Source: G963717155 sp963717155 (GTDB lineage Bacteria; Actinomycetota; Thermoleophilia; Gaiellales; JALYLC01). From it: a stretch of 64,000 bases of DNA. Position numbers and translations under genes: made by a program. The notes below the pieces were generated by a model. The model did not search any database, was not told the origin of the DNA, and was given only the letters and a program-made list of their open reading frames with translations. Every line of letters begins with the position of its first letter. Positions within the stretch are counted from its first letter, which is position 1. Shown here piece after piece: positions 25,971-34,128 of the stretch. The stretch lies in assembly GCA_963717155.1 (NCBI GenBank), contig OY970326.1, positions 930,001 to 994,000 on the forward strand. Reading direction: 5' to 3'.

Positions 25971-26770
25971 GCGCCGAACGCCGTGTCGGCCGAGTATGGG
26001 GTGCCACGGCGCGCGCTCGTCCGATGGGCGAGCGCTTCGAGGTGCTCGCTGACGGCCCCGTGAAGGTGCAGGGCACCGTCGCGCGACGTCACGAGGCCTG
26101 CGTGGGAGAGCCGGGTCAGCGCGTGCGAGACGGACGGTCTCTCGGCACCGACGAGCCGGCCGAGCAACCGGTGCGTCAACGGGAGCGCGAGACGGATGCC
26201 TCCCGGCTCGACATGGCCCCAACGGGCGGCGAGATGCCAGAGGAACAGCGAGAGCCGGACCTCGAGGCGCGGCTGCGAGGTGATCGCACGCTGGACGTCC
26301 AGGTCGGCGGCGCGCGCACAGGCCCGGTTCAGCAACGTACGAGAGATCTGCGGCCACGGCTTGACGCGCTCGGCGAACGTGTCGTCGAGCAAGGCGATCC
26401 GCGCCGGGACGAGCGCGTGCCACGTCGAGCCGCGCTCGAGCATGTCGTCGGCGCGCGCGATCAGCGGCTGCAGCACGTCTCCTTCGCCGACGATCTCGGT
26501 CGCCGTGCGGTCTCCGACATGGACATCGACGCTCAGTGCGCCGTCGACGACCAGAAGGCCGGGCCCTCCGCCCACCGCAGCGAAGCTCTGGGCCAGATCG
26601 CAGTCCCCTGCGGGCGTCGCGAACACGACGACCGTGATGACCTGTCGGGCCACGAGCCGCATGCGCAGATCGAGCCCGGCCCCGAGGTCGTCGTCGAGGT
26701 CGAGGAGGTAGCGGTACGACGACGTCGGCAGCGCGTCGATGCTCGAGAGCTCCCGCAACGCGGGCCACAT
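25967..26770 (-). CDS. Crp/FNR-family transcriptional regulator, probable hydrogenase regulator
   Basis: A 267-residue protein with an N-terminal cyclic-nucleotide-binding-like beta barrel (residues about 20-135) and a C-terminal winged HTH: HRLLGRLVGAERPSVSHALT is the recognition helix region, followed by LSHAGLVTSRDGALHLHG as wing. Only two Cys are present, so an FNR-type [4Fe-4S] cluster is unlikely. ATG 26770 faces the hypC promoter region. The gene is coupled by GTGA to the orphan small subunit. It is the only regulator next to the hydrogenase operon and is the natural candidate to bind the repeats at 26876-26927 (inference). Confidence 0.85.
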   Translation of the reverse strand: MWPALRELSSIDALPTSSYRYLLDLDDDLGAGLDLRMRLVARQVITVVVFATPAGDCDLAQSFAAVGGGPGLLVVDGALSVDVHVGDRTATEIVGEGDVLQPLIARADDMLERGSTWHALVPARIALLDDTFAERVKPWPQISRTLLNRACARAADLDVQRAITSQPRLEVRLSLFLWHLAARWGHVEPGGIRLALPLTHRLLGRLVGAERPSVSHALTRLSHAGLVTSRDGALHLHGAVSEHLEALAHRTSARRGTPYSADTAFGA

Positions 26771-26875
26771 CTGGTCGTCTGACGGTCTGTTGACTGCCCT
26801 GCGGGAAGGAATGGGGTGCTCCTCTCGGGCTCGACGTCGCTGATCCTACGCGCGTCCTACCCCCGGTGAGATGGT

Positions 26876-26892
26876 GGTAACCACGATTACGC
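26876..26892 (+). promoter_or_regulatory. Direct repeat copy 1 in the crp-hypC divergent region
   Basis: GGTAACCACGATTACGC occurs here and again at 26911. It contains GTAA-N6-TTAC, a dyad typical in size of a Crp/FNR or other dimeric regulator site. Proposed operator. Confidence 0.55.
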
Positions 26893-26910
26893 AGCTTCGG
26901 AGGGAGTGGC

Positions 26911-26927
26911 GGTAACCACGATTACGC
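26911..26927 (+). promoter_or_regulatory. Direct repeat copy 2 in the crp-hypC divergent region
   Basis: An exact 17-base copy of the element at 26876, 35 bases further on, ending 75 bases before hypC. With one mismatch the match extends four bases further upstream. The rest of the 232-bp intergenic region shows no other clear element. Confidence 0.55.
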
Positions 26928-27002
26928 GGACACCTCGACCGCCTGGGCACACTGGTAGAACGCTTCGGAGGCGCACGTCACCCCATCTAGGAAGCGGTGC
27001 GT

Positions 27003-27281
27003 ATGTGCTTGGCGATCCCAGGCCAGGTGATCGAGATCGTCGACGAGGCCAACCGGCTGGCACGCGTCGAGGTCGCGGGAGTGCGGCGCAGCGTGAACGT
27101 CGGTCTCCTCGACGATGACGGCGAGGGCGTGCAGCCGGGCGACTGGGTGCTCATCCACGTCGGGTTCGCGCTGTCGAAGGTCGACGAGGAAGAGGCGCAC
27201 GCGACGCTCGCGTTGCTGCAGGGCATGGGCGCCGAGTACGAGCAGGAGCTCGAGGAGCTGAAGGCGAGCGTGATCGAGTGA
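27003..27281 (+). CDS. hypC: Hydrogenase maturation chaperone HypC
   Basis: A 92-residue HypC/HybG: it begins MCLAIPGQVIEI, the hallmark in which the Cys after the removed Met binds the Fe(CN)2CO precursor and HypD. That fixes the start at ATG 27003; the GTG at 26997 would bury the Cys. The rest follows the family (LLDDDGEGVQPGDWVLIHVG, FALSKVDEEEA). It acts with HypD as scaffold for the iron ligand assembly. It is the first gene of the plus-strand hydrogenase operon and overlaps hypC2 by four bases (GTGA). Confidence 0.95.
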   Translation: MCLAIPGQVIEIVDEANRLARVEVAGVRRSVNVGLLDDDGEGVQPGDWVLIHVGFALSKVDEEEAHATLALLQGMGAEYEQELEELKASVIE

Positions 27282-27514
27282 GCGCGCCCCTGTATGCCCC
27301 GACATGCACGGACGAGCACTGCATCACCTGTGGCGACCAGGGCATTCCCATGCGAGTCGTCGCGCTCGAGGGTGACGGGCTCGCCCGCTGCCGCATTTCG
27401 GACAATGACTCCACCGTCGACGTCCAGCTCGTCGGAGATCTGGCCCCGGGTGATCTCGTGCTCGTGCACGCCGGGGTTGCGCTCGCCCGCCTCGGCCCCG
27501 AGACACTCGCATGA
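27278..27514 (+). CDS. Second, atypical HypC/HupF-like protein with an N-terminal Cys cluster
   Basis: A 78-residue protein with a HypC-like beta barrel (MRVVALEGDGLARCRISD, then APGDLVLVHAGVALARLG). It does not begin with MC; instead residues 10-18 read CTDEHCITC, a C-x4-C-x2-C cluster before the barrel. Two HypC-like proteins allow either duplicate chaperones for different steps or a metal-binding variant; I cannot decide. The GTG at 27278 shares bases with the hypC stop, and its own TGA overlaps the hypD ATG. Confidence 0.8.
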   Translation: MSAPLYAPTCTDEHCITCGDQGIPMRVVALEGDGLARCRISDNDSTVDVQLVGDLAPGDLVLVHAGVALARLGPETLA

Positions 27515-28626
27515 GGTACGTCGACGAGTTCCGTGACGCCGAGCTCGGCCGCGCCGTCGCCGCCGAGATCGCGTCGACGGTGGACGCGGGCCGCCACTAC
27601 AAGGTGATGGAGGTGTGCGGCGGGCACACCCACTCGATCTACAAGTACGGCGTCGACGATCTGCTGCCGCCGAACGTCGAGCTCGTCCACGGACCGGGCT
27701 GTCCGGTCTGCGTTATCCCGATGGGGCGTGTCGACGACGGCATCGCGGTCGCCCGGAACCCCGAGGTGATCTTCACCTGCTTCGGCGACATGCTGCGCGT
27801 TCCCGGGGCGAACGGCACCCTGCTCGACGCGAAGGCGGAGGGTGCCGACGTGCGCATGGTCTACTCGCCGCTCGATGCGCTGCGGATCGCGCGCGACAAC
27901 CCCGACCGGGTCGTCGTGTTCTTCGCAATCGGATTCGAGACGACGGCTCCGTCGACGGCGCTGACGCTGCGCCGCGCGCGAGACGAGGGGCTGGAGAACT
28001 TCCTGTGCCTGTGCAACCACGTGACGATCGTGCCGCCGCTTCGTGCGCTGCTCGAGTCGCCCGACCTCCAGCTCGACGGATTCATCGGCCCGGGCCATGT
28101 CGCGACGGTCGTGGGTGCGAGGCCGTTCGAGTTCATTCCGAGCGACTACGGCAAGCCGCTCGTCGTGTCGGGCTTCGAGCCGCTCGACCTCCTGCAGTCG
28201 GTGCAGATGATCATGCGCCAGCTTGCCGACGGCCGCTGCGAGGTCGAGAACCAGTACTCGCGTGTCGTGCCGTACGAGGGCAACCTCGCCGCGTTGCGCG
28301 CGATGGCGGAGGTGTTCGAGCTGCGCCCGCACTTCGAGTGGCGCGGCCTCGGGTTCATCTCGCAGAGCGCGTTGCGGCTGTCGGACGCCTACGGCGCGTT
28401 CGATGCGGAGAAGAGGTATGCGGTACCGAACGTCCGCGTGGCAGATCCCAAGGCGTGCCAGTGCGGCGAGGTGCTGAAGGGCGTGATCAAGCCCTGGGAG
28501 TGCAAGGTGTTCGGCAGCGCGTGCACCCCGGAGCACGCGATCGGGACGTGCATGGTGTCGCCCGAGGGCGCCTGCGCCGCGTACTACACCTACGGGCGCT
28601 TTGCGCGTGAGCGCGAGGTGGTGTGA
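27511..28626 (+). CDS. hypD: Hydrogenase maturation protein HypD
   Basis: The 371-residue Fe-S protein carries the conserved segments MEVCGGHTHSIYKYG (residues about 32-46), VHGPGCPVCVIPMG and GFETTAPST, and a Cys-rich C terminus (CQCGEVLKG, WECKVFGSACTPEHAIGTC) that holds the [4Fe-4S] cluster. With HypC it receives CN from HypE and carries the Fe(CN)2CO unit to the large subunit. ATG 27511 overlaps the hypC2 stop; TGA 28626 overlaps the hypE ATG. Length and motifs are normal. Confidence 0.97.
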   Translation: MRYVDEFRDAELGRAVAAEIASTVDAGRHYKVMEVCGGHTHSIYKYGVDDLLPPNVELVHGPGCPVCVIPMGRVDDGIAVARNPEVIFTCFGDMLRVPGANGTLLDAKAEGADVRMVYSPLDALRIARDNPDRVVVFFAIGFETTAPSTALTLRRARDEGLENFLCLCNHVTIVPPLRALLESPDLQLDGFIGPGHVATVVGARPFEFIPSDYGKPLVVSGFEPLDLLQSVQMIMRQLADGRCEVENQYSRVVPYEGNLAALRAMAEVFELRPHFEWRGLGFISQSALRLSDAYGAFDAEKRYAVPNVRVADPKACQCGEVLKGVIKPWECKVFGSACTPEHAIGTCMVSPEGACAAYYTYGRFAREREVV

Positions 28627-29723
28627 TGGCGTCGGCGCACTCGGCGGTCAGCGAGCGAGAGCAGCGGGTCCTCGATGTCATCGCGAAGCAGCGCGCACGC
28701 AGGCCGAAGCTTCGCGACGCGCACATCACGATGGCGCACGGGGCAGGCGGCAAGGCGACGCAGACCCTGATCGAGGGTGTGCTCGTGCCCGCGTTCGCGT
28801 CGTCGGTGCTCGAGTCGCTGGCCGATGTCGCGACGATCGATGCCGCCGGCGTCCGGCTCGCCTTCACGACCGACAGCTTCGTCGTCAAGCCGATTCGCTT
28901 CCCCGGTGGATCGATCGGCGAGCTCGCGGTCAACGGCACCGTCAACGACCTCGCTGTGGGCGGCGCTCGTCCGCTCGCGCTGAGCCTGGCGATGGTGCTC
29001 GAGGAGGGCCTCGCCACGGAGGTCCTGCGTGCGGAGATCGACGCGATCGCCGCGGCGGCCGCGTCCGCGGGCGTGGAGGTCGTGACCGGCGACACCAAGG
29101 TCGTCGAGCGCGGGCACGCAGACTCGATGTACCTCTGCACGACCGGGATCGGTCTCGTCGACGGTCGCGCCACCCTCGCGCCGTCGAACCTGCAACCCGG
29201 CGACCGTGTGGTGGTCTCCGGGCCGATCGGCGACCACGGCACCGCGATCATGCTGGCCCGGGGCGAGTTCGATCTCGACGCCGATGTCGAGTCGGACACA
29301 CGCTCGCTCTGGCCCGCCGTCGATGCGCTCATGGATGCCGCCGGCCCGCACCTGCGCTGCCTTCGCGATGCGACGCGCGGCGGTGTGGCATCGGTGCTGA
29401 ACGAGCTCGCCCGTGCGTCCGAGGCCGCGGTCGTCGTGCGCGAGCGTGACATCCCCGTGCGGCCTGCCGTGGCCGGCGCCGCCGAGATCCTCGGCATCGA
29501 TCCCCTCTACATCGCGAACGAGGGGACGTTCGTGGCGTTCGTCGCCCCGAGCGGTGCCGACGCGGCGCTCGCGGCGCTGCGCGCGGTTCCGGGGTGCTCG
29601 GAGGCCGTGGAGATCGGCGAGGTCAAGTCGTCTCCGGCCGGGATGGTGCTGATGGAAACCGCCTTCGGCGGCAAGCGCGTGGTCGACCAGCTGGTCGGCG
29701 ACCCGCTTCCGCGCATCTGTTGA
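28626..29723 (+). CDS. hypE: Hydrogenase maturation protein HypE
   Basis: A 365-residue AIR-synthase-fold enzyme that dehydrates the thiocarbamate on its own C-terminal Cys to thiocyanate, the CN donor. It has the ATP-binding region DAHITMAHGAGGKATQTLI, FTTDSFVVKPI, VNGTVNDLAVGGARPLALSL and GDTKVVERG. The protein ends in PRIC, with the required terminal Cys. The start ATG 28626 overlaps the hypD stop; a GTG three bases earlier is also possible. The small-subunit gene follows after 25 bp. Confidence 0.97.
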   Translation: MASAHSAVSEREQRVLDVIAKQRARRPKLRDAHITMAHGAGGKATQTLIEGVLVPAFASSVLESLADVATIDAAGVRLAFTTDSFVVKPIRFPGGSIGELAVNGTVNDLAVGGARPLALSLAMVLEEGLATEVLRAEIDAIAAAAASAGVEVVTGDTKVVERGHADSMYLCTTGIGLVDGRATLAPSNLQPGDRVVVSGPIGDHGTAIMLARGEFDLDADVESDTRSLWPAVDALMDAAGPHLRCLRDATRGGVASVLNELARASEAAVVVRERDIPVRPAVAGAAEILGIDPLYIANEGTFVAFVAPSGADAALAALRAVPGCSEAVEIGEVKSSPAGMVLMETAFGGKRVVDQLVGDPLPRIC

Positions 29724-29748
29724 CCAGGATCGAGCGAGGGAGCTGAGC

Positions 29749-30810
29749 GTGTCGAGCATCGAGTTCGCCCCGAAGCAGCATTCGACCGAGCAGATCACGG
29801 CTCACGTGCTGTGGATGACGACGGGTCTGTCGTGCGAGGGCGATTCGGTCGCCATGACCTCGGCGACCAATCCGAGCCTCGAGGACATCGTGCAGGGGAT
29901 CATCCCCGGCATGCCGCGGGTGGTGATCCACAACCAGGTGATCGCCTACGAGGTCGGCCAGGAGTTCATCGAGGCCTGGTACGACGCGGAGGAGGGCAAG
30001 CTCGATCCGTTCGTCCTGATCATCGAGGGCTCGATCCCGAACGAGGAGATCAACGGGGAAGGACACTTCACCGGCTTCGGCGTGAACCCGGAGAACGGCC
30101 AGCCGATCACGACGAACGAGTGGGTCGACCGGCTCGCGAACAAGGCGGCCGCCGTCGTCGCGATCGGGACGTGCGCGACCTACGGCGGCATCCCCGCGAT
30201 GAAGAACAACCCGACGGGAGCGATGGGCCTGCCGGACTACCTCGGCTGGAACTGGAAGTCGAAGGCGGGGCTCCCGGTCGTCTGCATCCCGGGCTGCCCG
30301 GCGCAGCCGGACAACATGACCGAGATGCTGCTCTACCTGGTGCTGCACCTCGGCGGGCTCGCGCCCGCCCCCGAGCTCGACGATCAGCTGCGGCCCGTCT
30401 CGCTGTTCGGGCGGACGGCGCACGAGAGCTGCAACCGCGCCGCCTTCTACGAGTCGGGCAACTTCGCGACCGAGTACGGCAGCGACCATCGCTGCCTCGT
30501 CAAGCTCGGCTGCAGAGGGCCGGTCGTCAAGTGCAACGTGCCCCTGCGTGGCTGGGTCAACGGGATCGGAGGCTGCCCGAACGTCGGCGGCATCTGCATG
30601 GCCTGCACGATGCCGGGCTTCCCCGACAAGTACATGCCGTTCATGGAGGAGGACTTCAAGGGGATGATCTCCTCGAACGTCGCGAAGTTCACCTACGGAC
30701 CGATGCTGCGGTGGGCTCGCAACCAGTCCGTCAAGCGCCAGTACGACAAGGAGCCGGAGTGGCGGCACCGCGGCACCTCTCTGGACTCCGGGTACCAGAA
30801 GCGCTGGTAA
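29749..30810 (+). CDS. hhyS: [NiFe]-hydrogenase small subunit, group 1h / actinobacterial type
   Basis: The 353-residue electron-transfer subunit has no Tat signal. Its first motif is LSCEGDS (Cys29, Asp32), where most hydrogenases have CxxC. A three-Cys/one-Asp proximal cluster is known from the Cupriavidus necator actinobacterial-type enzyme. Other ligands: GTCATYGG, PGCPAQPD, HESCNR, GCRGPVVKCNVP and GGCPNVGGICMACTMPGFPD. This group oxidises atmospheric H2 in the presence of O2 and feeds the respiratory chain. GAGGGAG precedes GTG 29749. It is followed by the large subunit after 36 bp. A diverged paralogue lies at 24960. Confidence 0.96.
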   Translation: MSSIEFAPKQHSTEQITAHVLWMTTGLSCEGDSVAMTSATNPSLEDIVQGIIPGMPRVVIHNQVIAYEVGQEFIEAWYDAEEGKLDPFVLIIEGSIPNEEINGEGHFTGFGVNPENGQPITTNEWVDRLANKAAAVVAIGTCATYGGIPAMKNNPTGAMGLPDYLGWNWKSKAGLPVVCIPGCPAQPDNMTEMLLYLVLHLGGLAPAPELDDQLRPVSLFGRTAHESCNRAAFYESGNFATEYGSDHRCLVKLGCRGPVVKCNVPLRGWVNGIGGCPNVGGICMACTMPGFPDKYMPFMEEDFKGMISSNVAKFTYGPMLRWARNQSVKRQYDKEPEWRHRGTSLDSGYQKRW

Positions 30811-30846
30811 GGCTGACACACCGATCGCTGAGGAGAAAGAGGCGCC

Positions 30847-32625
30847 ATGGCTACGACCGAGAGCCCCACCGGGCAGAAGATCATCGTCAAGGAGATGTCG
30901 TGGGACCCGATCACGCGGATCGTGGGCAGCCTCGGCATCCACACCGAGATCGACTTCACCAACCAGCAGGTGCTGAAGTGCTACAGCACCTCGATGGTGT
31001 TCCGCGGGTTCGACATCTTCATGAAGGGCATCGATCCGCGTGACGCCCACTTCATCACCAGTCGCATCTGCGGCATCTGCGGTGACAACCACTGCACGTG
31101 CTCGTGTCTCAACCAGAACATGGCCTACGGCGTCAAACCGCCGAAGCTCGGCGACTACGCCTACAACCTGGCCGAGTCGGCCGACTTCATGTTCGACCAC
31201 GCGATCTTCAACGACTGCATGGCGAACGTCGACTTCTGCGAGCAGATGGTCAAGGAGACCAATCCGACGCTGCTGAAGACGGCCGAGAACACGGCGTCGC
31301 CGCACTCCGACATCCACGGCTACAAGACGATCGCCGACATCATGCGGGCGCTCAACCCGTTCACCGGCAGCTTCTACCTCGAGACGCTCCAGGTAGCCCG
31401 CTACACGCGCGAGATGTACTGCCTCTTCGGCGGGCGTCACACGCACCCGTCGACGATCATGCCCGGCGGCGTCTCTGCGGATATCACACACCAGACCTGC
31501 ACGGACTACTACGTGCGCCTGATGCGCTACATCGAGTACGTCAAGCGCACCGTGCCGATGCACGACGACCTGTACGACTTCTTTCTCCAGCAGCTGCCCG
31601 GCTATGACATGGTCGGCTACCGCGACACGGATCTGGTCTGCTGGGGCTGCTTCGACGATCCCGACTACGTCGACTACAGCTATCGCGGGATGACGGAGTG
31701 GGGGCGGCGCCGGTTCATCACACCGGGCCTCGTGTTCAAGGGCGAGCTGATCACCACTGATCTCGTCGAGATCAACCTCGCGATGCGCATCCTGCTCGGC
31801 AGCTCGTACTTCGACGACTGGTCCTCCGAGCAGACGTTCGTCACGAACGACCCGCTCGGCAATCCCGTCGACAAGCGCCACCCGTGGAACAAGGTGACGC
31901 TACCGAAGCCGCAGAAGCGCGACTTCACCGACAAGTACAGCTGGGTCGTGTCGCCGCGCATGTACGACAAGCGCAACGACACGTACGTCGCGTGTGACAC
32001 CGGCGGCGGACCGTTCGCCCGCCAGTGGGTGACCGCCAAGGCCGGGCTCGTCGACATCGGGTACCTCAAGGCCACGGGGCACAGCCTGCAGATGGTGCTT
32101 CCGAAGACGGCCACGATGCCCGAGATGGAGCTCGAGTGGCACGTGCCGGAGAAGTCGAACGCGGTCGAGCGGGACCGGGCGCGCTCGTACCACCAGGCGT
32201 ACTCGGCGCTCGTCGGCCTGCACTGCCTCGAGCACGCGCTCGCAGAGATCCGTGCGGGACGGACCAAGAGCTGGAACTCGTTCAAGGTGCCCGAGGAGGC
32301 CGTCAGCGTCGGCTTCCACGAGGCCGCCCGTGGCGTGCTCTCGCACCACATGGTGATCCGCGAGGGCAAGATCGCGAACTACCAGCCGTACCCGCCGACG
32401 CCGTGGAACGCGAACCCGCGCGACGTCTACGGTACGCCAGGGCCGTACGAGGACGCGGTCCAGAACACGCCGATCTTCGAGGAGAACGGGCCCGAGAACT
32501 TCAAGGGCATCGACATCATGCGCGCGGTCCGCTCGTTCGACCCGTGCCTCCCCTGCGGCGTGCACATGTACACGGGAGCCGGTCGCGTGAAGAAGGTCAT
32601 CCACCGGCCAACCGGCCTCAGCTGA
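30847..32625 (+). CDS. hhyL: [NiFe]-hydrogenase large subunit, group 1h / actinobacterial type
   Basis: The 592-residue catalytic subunit has the L1 motif RICGICGDNHCTCS (first Cys pair near residues 76 and 79) and the L2 motif DPCLPCGVH (Cys567, Cys570, His573), which together bind Ni-Fe. After His573 there are 19 residues, the tail normally removed by the maturation protease, whose gene is downstream at 35896. The extended L1 region with QNMAYGVKPP is typical of group 1h. ATG 30847 follows GAGGAGAAAGAGG. Only one large subunit is encoded, against two small subunits. Confidence 0.97.
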   Translation: MATTESPTGQKIIVKEMSWDPITRIVGSLGIHTEIDFTNQQVLKCYSTSMVFRGFDIFMKGIDPRDAHFITSRICGICGDNHCTCSCLNQNMAYGVKPPKLGDYAYNLAESADFMFDHAIFNDCMANVDFCEQMVKETNPTLLKTAENTASPHSDIHGYKTIADIMRALNPFTGSFYLETLQVARYTREMYCLFGGRHTHPSTIMPGGVSADITHQTCTDYYVRLMRYIEYVKRTVPMHDDLYDFFLQQLPGYDMVGYRDTDLVCWGCFDDPDYVDYSYRGMTEWGRRRFITPGLVFKGELITTDLVEINLAMRILLGSSYFDDWSSEQTFVTNDPLGNPVDKRHPWNKVTLPKPQKRDFTDKYSWVVSPRMYDKRNDTYVACDTGGGPFARQWVTAKAGLVDIGYLKATGHSLQMVLPKTATMPEMELEWHVPEKSNAVERDRARSYHQAYSALVGLHCLEHALAEIRAGRTKSWNSFKVPEEAVSVGFHEAARGVLSHHMVIREGKIANYQPYPPTPWNANPRDVYGTPGPYEDAVQNTPIFEENGPENFKGIDIMRAVRSFDPCLPCGVHMYTGAGRVKKVIHRPTGLS

Positions 32626-32629
32626 CACG

Positions 32630-33496
32630 ATGGCAAGCGAGCCTCAGCTCGAGCAGGCGACCGACGGGCAGGAGCTGCTCGAGCGTGTCGAGCAGCTGAC
32701 TGCTGCCATCGATGCGGCGGCCGACCCGTTCGTGCGCGGAACCGTCGACGAGCTCGTCACGGCGATCCTCGAGCTCTACGGCGAGGGCCTGACGCGGATC
32801 GTGGAAATGGTCTCGGAGCAGGGGGACGAGGCCCTGCTCCGCCTGCTCGCGGGCGACCCCGTGATCGGCAGCCTCATGCTCATCCACGACCTGTACCCGG
32901 TGCCGCTCGAGACGAGGGTTCAGGCGGCGCTCGCGAGCGTGCGCCCGTACATGGAGTCGCACGGCGGCGACGTCGAGCTGCTGCGGCTCGAGGATGGGGT
33001 CGCGCACCTGCGGCTCGTCGGCCACTGCCACGGCTGTCCGGCGTCGGCGGCCACGCTCGAGCTCGCGATCAAGGAGGCGATCGACGACGCCGCGCCCGAT
33101 CTGCTCGGCCTCGAGGTCGAAGGCGTCGCCGAGGCGAAGCCGGTGCGGAAGCCGCTCAACCTGATCACACCGGAACCGGTCGCCGGGCCGCGCTGGCAGC
33201 GGCTCGAGCAGGTGGCCGGGATCGCGCCCGGGACGTTCCGCACGCTCGATCTCGAGGGCGTCGAGCTCGTCGTCGCGAACGTGGATGGAACGGTGCTCGC
33301 CTATCGGGACCGCTGCGCCGCGTGCGCCGCGACGCTGCGCGAGGCGGAGCTCGCAGGGCCGCTCCTGACCTGCTCGGTGTGCGGCAGCGCATTCGATCTT
33401 CCCCGTGCAGGCCGCGCCTCGGACGGGGAGGCCCAGCTCGATCCGGTACCGCTCCTGCGGCGCGACGAGCGCGTGTTCGAGGTTGCGCTGGCCTGA
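32630..33496 (+). CDS. NifU-domain protein fused to a Rieske-like domain with four Cys
   Basis: A 288-residue protein. Residues about 100-165 are a NifU C-terminal (Nfu) domain: ESHGGDVELLRLEDG and the cluster-binding GHCHGCPASAATLE. Residues about 190-270 follow the Rieske ferredoxin layout, but at the ligand sites read RDRCAACAATL and LTCSVCGSAFDL: CxxC and CxxC in place of CxH and CxxH. That suggests a rubredoxin-like or zinc site, or a different Fe-S cluster. It lies four bases after hhyL and overlaps the next gene by one base. Likely an Fe-S delivery or electron-transfer partner of the hydrogenase (inference). Confidence 0.85.
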   Translation: MASEPQLEQATDGQELLERVEQLTAAIDAAADPFVRGTVDELVTAILELYGEGLTRIVEMVSEQGDEALLRLLAGDPVIGSLMLIHDLYPVPLETRVQAALASVRPYMESHGGDVELLRLEDGVAHLRLVGHCHGCPASAATLELAIKEAIDDAAPDLLGLEVEGVAEAKPVRKPLNLITPEPVAGPRWQRLEQVAGIAPGTFRTLDLEGVELVVANVDGTVLAYRDRCAACAATLREAELAGPLLTCSVCGSAFDLPRAGRASDGEAQLDPVPLLRRDERVFEVALA

Positions 33497-34128
33497 TGGC
33501 GGGGAGGGCGGCACCGGCGGTGCGTCGACTTCGCAGCCTCTCGCAGGCGCGTCGCCCGCCGCCGGCTGCCGCTGCGCCTGTGTCGACCGATCGCTGCGAT
33601 CTCTGCGGCACGACGATCGACGCCGAGCACCGGCATCTCCTGCACCTCGTCGACCGTCGCATCCTGTGCTCGTGCGAGCCGTGCTTCGCGCTGCGCGCGG
33701 GCGATGCGGAGCTGCGGCCGACCGGGACGCGCGTCCAGCGGCTGGACGAGTTCGCGCTGGACGACGAGCTGTGGGCGAGGTTCCAGATCCCGATCGCCCT
33801 CGCGTTCTTCATGGCGCGCGAGCGCGGCCAGGGTGTGATCGCGCTGTACCCGAGCCCGGCGGGGGCGACCGAGTGCGAGCTGCATCTCGAGGCCTGGGAC
33901 GAGCTCGTGGCCGCGAACCCGCCGCTGTCCGAGCTCGAGCCGGAGGTCGAGGCGCTGATCGTGAACCGCCTGAGTGAGCCGGCGCGCTACGTCGTCGTCC
34001 CGATCGATCGCTGCTACGAGCTCGTCGGCATGATCAAGTCGCGCTGGGAGGGGATCTCCGGCGGCCGCGCGATCGAGGGTGCCGTGGCCGACTTCTTCGC
34101 GTCGCTGGACGCGCGGGCGGCGGTGTGA
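33496..34128 (+). CDS. Hydrogenase-associated DUF5947-like protein with a zinc-ribbon-like Cys pattern
   Basis: A 210-residue protein from ATG 33496 (TGATG overlap). Near residue 35 it has CDLCGTTIDAEHRHLLHLVD followed by CSCEPC, a treble-clef or zinc-ribbon-like arrangement. The rest is alpha/beta with QIPIALAFFMARERGQGVIA, YPSPAGATECELHLEAW and DRCYELVGMIKSRWEGISGG. I recall this layout as DUF5947, found in group 1h hydrogenase clusters of actinobacteria, function unknown. The tight coupling to its neighbours supports a role in hydrogenase assembly. Confidence 0.75.
   Translation: MAGRAAPAVRRLRSLSQARRPPPAAAAPVSTDRCDLCGTTIDAEHRHLLHLVDRRILCSCEPCFALRAGDAELRPTGTRVQRLDEFALDDELWARFQIPIALAFFMARERGQGVIALYPSPAGATECELHLEAWDELVAANPPLSELEPEVEALIVNRLSEPARYVVVPIDRCYELVGMIKSRWEGISGGRAIEGAVADFFASLDARAAV

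Noticed and set aside
29749..30810. Tat signal peptide on the hydrogenase small subunit
   Set aside because: No twin-Arg plus hydrophobic stretch at the N terminus of either small subunit; both should stay in the cytoplasm or at its membrane face.
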